From NCBI GenBank assembly GCA_047777345.1, contig JBKEEJ010000006.1, positions 1 to 64,000 on the forward strand: DNA of 64,000 bases, in the 5' to 3' direction. A program made the position numbers and the translations under genes. Below, one piece after another: positions 58,138-64,000 of the stretch. The DNA comes from Anaerocolumna sp047777345 (GTDB lineage Bacteria; Bacillota; Clostridia; Lachnospirales; Lachnospiraceae). The stretch's first letter is position 1. Every line of letters begins with the position of its first letter. A model generated the notes under the pieces. That model had not been told where the DNA came from and searched no databases. It worked only from the letters and a program-made list of their open reading frames with translations.

Positions 58138-60060
58138 CAAAAAAAGTACATGTTTATAATTTTACATTAGAAGAAGCGGAGGAATTTAAAAATAAAACGG
58201 ATTCAATAATAGCTTTTGCCAAAGATGAATGGGTGACAGGTTCAAAAAAAGAACTAAAAGATTATTATAAAAAAATAAATAAAAAGCCCCACAAGATAAA
58301 AACAGTAAAATTGTCTTCGAAGAATCCGAATATGGAATGGAATCTTCAGATTGTGAAGGCACAAAAACCAGATACGAATCCTTCTAATAAAGTAAAAGTT
58401 GCACTGATTGATTCAGGTATCGATTATACTTCAGATATTGATGTGCATGTGAGAAAGAATTTTATTTCGGATCAAAATGATATTTCCATAATTTACGAAG
58501 ATTTGAGCGGACATGGAACTAGTGTAGCAGGTATCATAGCAGCAAAGGATAACGGGGATCCAGTTACAGGGATTAACCCAAATGTTGAATTGTACTCTGC
58601 CAGAGTACTAGATGATAATTTATCTGCCCCAATTAGCCGCATTGTAGAAGCAATTTATTGGGCAATAGAACAGAATGTACATATTATAAATATAAGTTTT
58701 GGAACATTAAATCATTCCGAGGTGCTACATAAGGCTATACAAGATGCCTATAATGCAGGTATATTGATTATAGCAGCTGCAGGGAACAATGGAATAATTG
58801 AATACCCAGCAGCATACGATGAAGTAATTGCGGTTGGTTCTGTTGATTCTAAGGGAGAGCGCAGTCAAGGCAGTGCAATTGGAGATGGTCTGGAACTAGT
58901 GGCTCCTGGTGAATTGATATTATCAAGAGGATCATTAGGAGGCATCTCAGTATCATCCGGAACTAGTATGGCAGTACCACACGTAGTTGGAATTGCTTCC
59001 GCTTTGTGGGAAAAAGATTTGAATTGCTCTGCTGAGTTCATTCGTTTAGTATTAGATATTAGTGCTAATCAGTATGGACCTATGGATGAGTATGGATTTG
59101 GACTTGTAGATTATGAAAACGCTTTAAAACAATATAATAAATTGAAAAAGAAATATAATGGTTCATTGACAGGTATTGATATTATTGATTTATTTTCCGA
59201 TAATATTATTGAAGAGAAACAATAGCGAAGTGCCAGTATTTTCAGATGTAGATTATGTAGTAGGTAGTTGGCATGGTAGTGAACACAAGGATTTGGCAGA
59301 AGAAGATAGTGCGGAATCAGGTACTCCATTATCTGAAGAAGGTATGAAGATTGTTAAACTTGGTGCGGTGGCACCTGATAAATATATACCAGGTATGACA
59401 ACTAATCCTGAATGGCATGGATTTACAAGCAGTAAACCAAATGGTGTGTGGCAATATTATTCAAACTATATGTCTGCTTATATTTATCTGACAGAAATAG
59501 CTTCTGCGGTATATAATGGAGTTGATCCGAAGACTGTAACCCCGACCGTGTATATTACAAATAATGTTAAAAATAATATAACTAAGCTATTTAGAAGTAA
59601 TAATGCTGGTATATATGATTACGATTCTTCTGGCAATCTTGAGGCAAATTTAAGTTGGAGTACCGTACTAAATGGTAATACAGTAAATAACAGAAATAAG
59701 GCACTATTTATTTACGGGATGGCTTTGCATACAGCTTCAGATACGTTTGCTCATAGTTCATACGATAGTAATGGAAATTATATAAACCATGATGGTGGAG
59801 CAGATGAAACCTCTGTGGTAGAAAATCGATATAAGTGTACCGAAGTTATGGCTAGTTATATAATAGCTAATATTAAGAGATTTAGATCTGGAAGCATAAG
59901 TGATTATTATAATGTAGCCAACAGCACTATTTATGATGGTTCCTTTACATTGGGTAGGTTTGCTACATATGCAAAGGAAATTGATGAAAGCTATTATATG
60001 GCCCATAAAAATGTCTTTGATGCAATGACTTACTAAATATGAAGAGAGAGGACGTAAGCA

Positions 60061-61341
60061 TTGAAAAGATCATTCTATTACTATATAACTTTGGCTATAA
60101 TCGCCACATGCTTGTTTGGAAGTAGTATCATTTATGCCAAAGAAGAGAAGACAAAGGACTTTCAGATTAAGGATGGTGTATTGGTAAAATACAAGGGAAT
60201 TAATTCAGAAGTGATAGTACCTGACGGAGTAACAGTTATTGGAAGAAGTGCCTTTAAAGATAATCAAACTATAAGATCTGTGATATTGCCGGACGGCGTA
60301 ACAAGAATTGAAGACAGAGCTTTTGATGGTTGCATTAATTTACAAAGCGTTAGTATGAGCAAATCTGTTATCTATATTGGTGATGAAGTATTTAGAGACT
60401 GCGAAAAGTTGTCTTCTATTCACACTATGCAAAACATAGAGACAATTGGTAAGAGGGCATTTGCTAACTGTTCAAATCTTTATGACTTGGGAAGTCTTGA
60501 TAAACTACGATTTGTAGGTGATTATGGTGCCTTCTTTGGCACTGGTTGGATGGAAGAAGAACTTAAAAAGTCTGATATGGTAATTATCAATAATATCTTG
60601 GTATATGGCAAAAATTGCTCTGGTTATGTAGAAATACCAAAAGGCATCACTCATATTGCCGGAGGGGCGTTTTCGTTAGCTAAAGAAATGAACCATGTTG
60701 TAATTCCTGATACAGTAAAATCCATAGGGCATGCAGCTTTTGCTAACTGTATGAACTTGGAAAGTGTCCGAATGGCAGATTCTGTGGAGAGTATAGGGGA
60801 GCAAGCCTTCCGCTATTGCCGAAAACTTAAAAACGTAAAGTTATCGAATTCGTTAAAAAGTTTAGAGTTTGGTTTATTTGAAGGATGCAGTAGACTGTAT
60901 AATATTGCTCTTCCCGAATCATGTGAAAGTATATCCAGTAATGTTTTTTCCGACTGTCGTAGATTAAAGTATATCACTTTTTCGGAGAAAATGAATGAAA
61001 ATATATGTAAGCAAATGCTTATAAATATTTCAAGAATTAAATCTTCTTGTAAAATATACTTAACTAAGAGCGATAAGAACAAAGCATTTGTTAAGAATCT
61101 ACAGAATCAAGGATGGGAAGTTGAGGAACTGGAACTGCAAAGGAAAGAGGTTTCCCTAAAAAAAGGAGAAACATTTGAACTAAGAATGAACAGCTATGCA
61201 AAATGTACATGGAAATCAAGCAACCCTTCGGTTGCAGCAGTTAATTATTATGGTAAGATAACAGCAAAAAATAAGGGAACAGCAGTGATAACAGCTACAC
61301 TCTATGGTAAAACTTATAAGTGTAAGGTTACCGTTAAATAG
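60061..61341 (+). CDS. Secreted BspA-like leucine-rich repeat protein with Ig-like domain
   Basis: 426 residues. A signal peptide (SFYYYITLAIIATCLFGSSI) precedes about nine LRR_5/BspA repeats of the pattern IGRSAFKDNQTIRSVILPDG and IGHAAFANCMNLESVRMADS (residues about 40-330). The last 60 residues are a BIG2 Ig-like domain (CTWKSSNPSVAAVNYYGKIT). BspA-like proteins bind host or other bacterial surfaces. The start is TTG 60061 behind GAGAGAGG. It begins 24 bases after the protease gene, so the two secreted proteins probably share an operon. Intact. Confidence 0.88.
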   Translation: MKRSFYYYITLAIIATCLFGSSIIYAKEEKTKDFQIKDGVLVKYKGINSEVIVPDGVTVIGRSAFKDNQTIRSVILPDGVTRIEDRAFDGCINLQSVSMSKSVIYIGDEVFRDCEKLSSIHTMQNIETIGKRAFANCSNLYDLGSLDKLRFVGDYGAFFGTGWMEEELKKSDMVIINNILVYGKNCSGYVEIPKGITHIAGGAFSLAKEMNHVVIPDTVKSIGHAAFANCMNLESVRMADSVESIGEQAFRYCRKLKNVKLSNSLKSLEFGLFEGCSRLYNIALPESCESISSNVFSDCRRLKYITFSEKMNENICKQMLINISRIKSSCKIYLTKSDKNKAFVKNLQNQGWEVEELELQRKEVSLKKGETFELRMNSYAKCTWKSSNPSVAAVNYYGKITAKNKGTAVITATLYGKTYKCKVTVK

Positions 61342-61431
61342 GGTGACTGTGGAATAAATCTAGTAAAATCAAGGGCTTTGCCGTTGTAAAAGTAGAAAGT
61401 GCACGACTGTGTCACGACTTTATCAAAAATT

Positions 61432-61467
61432 AGACCGCTGCATACTTCGGTATATGTAGCGGTCTTT
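61432..61467 (+). terminator. Terminator after the BspA-like gene
   Basis: AGACCGCT (61432-61439) pairs with AGCGGTCT (61458-61465) and CATA with TATG around a CTTCGG loop, followed by TTAATT. Confidence 0.8.
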
Positions 61468-61502
61468 AATTGTCAACAGTAAAACTAGAAAACAGGTAAA
61501 AT

Positions 61503-61868
61503 GGCCAGAAACTCTTGTTCTCAACTATTAAATTTGAGTATTATTTAGGAGCCTTGAACTTATCTTATCCAGATTTCATTATGAAGGATAAGTTTAGAAG
61601 GATACACATCTTTGAAGTAAAGAGTGTAAATCAATCAGCTGGATTTAGCTTTGACAATAACATATATATTGCTAAGGTTGCAGAACTAAAAAAATGTTAT
61701 AAACAAGCTTCGCTTCTAACGGGTCATTTGTTTTACCTACCTATTATGAGAGATGATGTTTGGCGTATTACTTTGTTTAATAAAAGTGAAGAAAAGACTT
61801 TACAATTGGTCAGTTCAGAGCATTTGTTAACACGCAATAACTTTATTTTAATAAAACCCCCTATTTGA
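61503..61868 (+). pseudogene. PD-(D/E)XK nuclease domain remnant
   Basis: An open frame of about 120 codons without a credible start or ribosome site. LSYPDFIMKD followed by IHIFEVKSVN gives the PD...(E)xK pattern of restriction-like nucleases, as seen at the C-terminus of some DEAD-box/type III restriction-like helicases. It is probably the tail of a larger defence or recombination protein, cut off at about 61500 by rearrangement. Confidence 0.45.
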
Positions 61869-61905
61869 GTAGAGGAAAGGTTTAACTAAATCTGAAGTTC
61901 AATGA

Positions 61906-61948
61906 AGACGACCTCCCAGATGGTACAATAGCCACTGTGAGGTCGTTT
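61906..61948 (+). terminator. Hairpin after the nuclease remnant
   Basis: GACGACCTC (61906-61915 region) pairs with GAGGTCGTT (61939-61947). The stretch 61949-62193 shows no gene. Confidence 0.6.
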
Positions 61949-62193
61949 CAAAATTATTCCGCTTGAAGATGTTTTCGTAAATCCCTAATCCCAACCCCCT
62001 TTATGGGCTATCTTTTTGTATATTGAGATTATTTTATTATCAATTAAACTTTTCTGTTTTTCACAGCTATCATCATTCCATTTGGTATCTAAGGTCATTA
62101 CCGGAAAAAATCCAACATCTCCAATTAATACTACCAGATTTGAAGTTAATTACCTAACCTGTCAAGAAATCAGTTGATGTGTTGGTTTTTTAT

Positions 62194-63024
62194 TCATTCC
62201 ATTCTTTCCTTTAATAAATTTTCAATCCAGGTATGCACCAGCTGAATCCATACAGCCGCTGCCGGTTCCATTCCAAATCCATTTGGGGATACTGTCAATC
62301 GGTTGGCCAGAGCGAGTCCATGCCCGCCTTTTTTAAATATGTGATATTCAACAGGAATTTTGTTCTTTATCAGTTCGTTGACAAACAGCATTGAGTTTTC
62401 TACGGGAACAACCTGGTCTTCATAAGTATGCCATAGAAAGCATTCAGGAACCTGTTTTCCAACAAAATGTTCCAGGGAAACTTCCGACTTTTTGGAATCA
62501 TAAGATTTTCCCAGAAGGTTCTTAAATGAGCCTTCATGAGCATATTCACCGGATGTTATAACCGGATATCCCAAAATCAACCCATTTGGTTTACAGATTT
62601 CAATATTGTCAACAGGAACTTTCTCCATGAAAAAGTCCTGATTCCAAAATACCGAATAACTTGCTGCCAAGTGTCCCCCTGCTGAAAATCCGCATAATAT
62701 AACCTGATTTGGATTCACATGAAATGTATCCGCATTTTCTCTGATATAGATTACTGACTTTGCAAGTTCCATCAATGCCGTTGGGAATACGGCCGGCGCA
62801 ACAGAATAACGTAAAACAGCAGAATGATACCCCATGGAAAGAAACTGCATGGCAATTATTTCAGCTTCCCTGTCCGATGTAAACTCGTATCCTCCGCCTG
62901 GACAGATTATTATAATTGGCCTTGTTTTTATATCAATTTCCGGACTGTTATCCAGTAAATACAGTTTTAAATTTACATTGTCATTGGAATCTTTGATTTT
63001 ACAATCAAAAGTTTCGTATCTCAT
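62194..63024 (-). CDS. Alpha/beta hydrolase, acetyl-esterase type
   Basis: 276 residues. An oxyanion loop IIICPGGGYEFTS, the nucleophile elbow CGFSAGGHLAAS, Asp in LWHTYEDQVVP and His in KKGGHGLALAN make a complete triad in the order of carbohydrate acetyl esterases and BD-FAE-like enzymes. There is no signal peptide, so it would act on imported acetylated sugars or esters. ATG 63024 follows a GGGGG run; the longer frame to 63081 has no ribosome site. The next gene in the same direction is also an esterase. Confidence 0.85.
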   Translation of the reverse strand: MRYETFDCKIKDSNDNVNLKLYLLDNSPEIDIKTRPIIIICPGGGYEFTSDREAEIIAMQFLSMGYHSAVLRYSVAPAVFPTALMELAKSVIYIRENADTFHVNPNQVILCGFSAGGHLAASYSVFWNQDFFMEKVPVDNIEICKPNGLILGYPVITSGEYAHEGSFKNLLGKSYDSKKSEVSLEHFVGKQVPECFLWHTYEDQVVPVENSMLFVNELIKNKIPVEYHIFKKGGHGLALANRLTVSPNGFGMEPAAAVWIQLVHTWIENLLKERME

Positions 63025-63211
63025 TATAAGCCCCCTGTTCTTATATTTGGTAATAATCCATTCCTTGCCGTAATCCGGCATCCACTAAAATCAAATTTTT
63101 TCCGTTAGCGGGATATTTTTCAGGAATAACGCTTTTCTTTCAGTCAAAAGGTTTTATTTTTATCTATCCTGAAACAACCGCCAAAGCATAGGCTTTTCTC
63201 TTTTTCGTTAA

Positions 63212-63883
63212 TCAATTATCGGCCGGCCATTCATGCTGATAATCAAAATCGCAATGCTTTAAAAATTCTCTTGCCATCAAGGTTGCGCCAACCTGATTCG
63301 GATGTATTCGATCCCATGCTATAAATGAAGAGTGGCGTATACTGCAGTAACGCTCATACATTTCCTGAAAATTAACAAAGACACAGCCATGTTTTTTTGC
63401 AAGTCTTTCTGCAATTGCCACATATTCATCCATTCTTGCCCTCATTTTATCATTCCTGTTTGGCTCAATGTAATAAGGAGACAGTATAAATACCCCCTTT
63501 ACCGTCTTCTCTACTTTCTCAATCATCTGTTCAAGATTTTCCTCATACTCTTCCGGAATGACCTGTACATCCAACATGGCCGGACAGTCAAATTGGCGCC
63601 ATACATCATTGATTCCAATGCAAATAGACACCCAGTCCGGATTAAGGGCTACCACATCTCTGTCAAAACGTGCCGCCAGATCTCTGCTGGTATCTCCGCT
63701 TACCCCTGAATTGGTGATACGTACCGGTATCTCCGGATAGTAGGCTGCCAGCATGTTCTCTATCACACGAACATAGCTTCTTCCCACATTATCAAAAAGT
63801 CCCTCACCCACAGGCTGTGCGCTCCCCATGTCTGTTACAGAATCTCCTGCAAATACAATTCTGTCATACATTTCAAATATCAT
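63212..63883 (-). CDS. SGNH/GDSL-type lipase-esterase
   Basis: 223 residues with all four SGNH blocks: Ser in FAGDSVTDMG, Gly in NSGVSGDTSRD, Asn in CIGINDVWR and the Asp-His pair in WDRIHPNQVG. Similar enzymes remove acetyl groups from pectin or xylan fragments. ATG 63883 has AAGGAGG. No signal peptide. It lies upstream of the acetyl-esterase-like gene with a 187-base gap, so the two may form a unit for deacetylating plant polysaccharide fragments. The DNA from 63884 to 64000 shows no gene. Confidence 0.88.
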   Translation of the reverse strand: MIFEMYDRIVFAGDSVTDMGSAQPVGEGLFDNVGRSYVRVIENMLAAYYPEIPVRITNSGVSGDTSRDLAARFDRDVVALNPDWVSICIGINDVWRQFDCPAMLDVQVIPEEYEENLEQMIEKVEKTVKGVFILSPYYIEPNRNDKMRARMDEYVAIAERLAKKHGCVFVNFQEMYERYCSIRHSSFIAWDRIHPNQVGATLMAREFLKHCDFDYQHEWPADN

Positions 63884-64000
63884 AGACTACCTCCTTATAC
63901 CATAATGGATAATTATATACACCTAACCTGATTTTTCCAAATTAGGAGAATATACTAATTCAAGATTTTCAAGCCGCATAGGGATAACACAAATTCCACG

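Larger units (their letters stand above)
56656..60036 (+). pseudogene. Secreted subtilase with phospholipase C-like C-terminal domain, interrupted
   Basis: Signal peptide (MRNCIKKIFTSFLTLTLSFT) starts at ATG 56656. An extra A near 56785 shifts the frame, then an IS256-type element (56807-58137) splits the gene. After it, the S8 protease domain is complete: Asp in VALIDSGIDY, His in LSGHGTSVAGI, Ser in SSGTSMAVPH. The frame ends at 59225; removing one A near 59217 joins it to a further 265 residues to 60036. That part has VVGSWHGSEHKDLAE and FIYGMALHTASDTFAHSSY, resembling zinc-dependent phospholipase C/HET-C-type HxxxD sites. The two-enzyme fusion is inferred from frame continuity and the absence of a start between the parts. 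Confidence 0.7.

Noticed and set aside
59176..60036. Separate gene starting at a TTG at 59176
   Set aside because: No ribosome site, the first 15 residues overlap the protease end in another frame, and one-base repair gives a continuous protein; kept as part of the subtilase gene.

Overview
This window looks like chromosomal DNA from a low-GC Gram-positive anaerobe of the Clostridia, most likely a Lachnospiraceae-type genome. That placement is an inference from an AT-rich composition, strong AGGAGG ribosome binding sites, a cobalamin-type methionine synthase without a reactivation domain, DUF1836 and YerC-type regulators, lipoproteins, and a TnpX/TnpW-type mobile island.

Region 1 (1-8060) is a type I-C CRISPR-Cas locus in canonical order: cas3 (3' end only), cas5c, cas8c, cas7c, cas4, cas1, cas2, a short leader with a hairpin, and an array of 26 full 32-bp repeats plus one truncated end repeat. 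One spacer is present three times in a row. cas5c, which should supply both the crRNA-processing nuclease and a Cascade subunit, carries a +1 frameshift.

Region 2 (8061-24700) is mostly core metabolism. It holds a ferritin-like protein, a 48-residue charged peptide, a YitJ-type homocysteine methyltransferase/methylenetetrahydrofolate reductase, a calcineurin-like phosphatase, a MetH lacking the activation domain, a MarR regulator with a clear promoter-operator, a heterodimeric ABC exporter with one degenerate ATP site, oligoendopeptidase F, an M23 peptidase and an HD hydrolase.

Region 3 (24700-36700) is a peptide-uptake and hydrolysis cluster: oligopeptide-binding lipoprotein (cut in two by an ISLre2-type element), two permeases, two ATPases, two cytoplasmic serine beta-lactamase-fold hydrolases, an SH3-NlpC/P60 peptidase and an M19 dipeptidase. 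Together they resemble a muropeptide scavenging route analogous to Bacillus ykfABCD. An almost ideal promoter followed at once by an intrinsic terminator lies upstream.

Region 4 (36700-44060) is a LacI-regulated sugar ABC importer (binding protein with five apparent frameshifts, two permeases, no ATPase) with a glycosyltransferase, then an orphan NMT1/SsuA-type binding protein. Region 5 (44060-48600) holds an acidic membrane protein, PcrA helicase, DUF1836 and YerC/TrpR-like regulators.

Region 6 (48600-62190) is accessory DNA: two unrecognised genes, a large serine recombinase with a TnpW-like gene, a lone HK97-fold capsid gene, a zinc-ribbon protein, iteron-like TAGCAG repeats next to a truncated D5-type primase/helicase, an IS66 remnant, an IS3-type element, and a secreted subtilase with a phospholipase C-like C-terminal region that is interrupted by an IS256-type element and is followed by a BspA-like leucine-rich repeat protein. 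Region 7 (62190-64000) has two carbohydrate-esterase-like hydrolases.

About a dozen genes carry single-base indels, almost all in homopolymer runs. These may be consensus errors or real decay, and they are noted gene by gene. No tRNA or rRNA gene was recognised, and the CRISPR spacers could not be searched against sequence databases.
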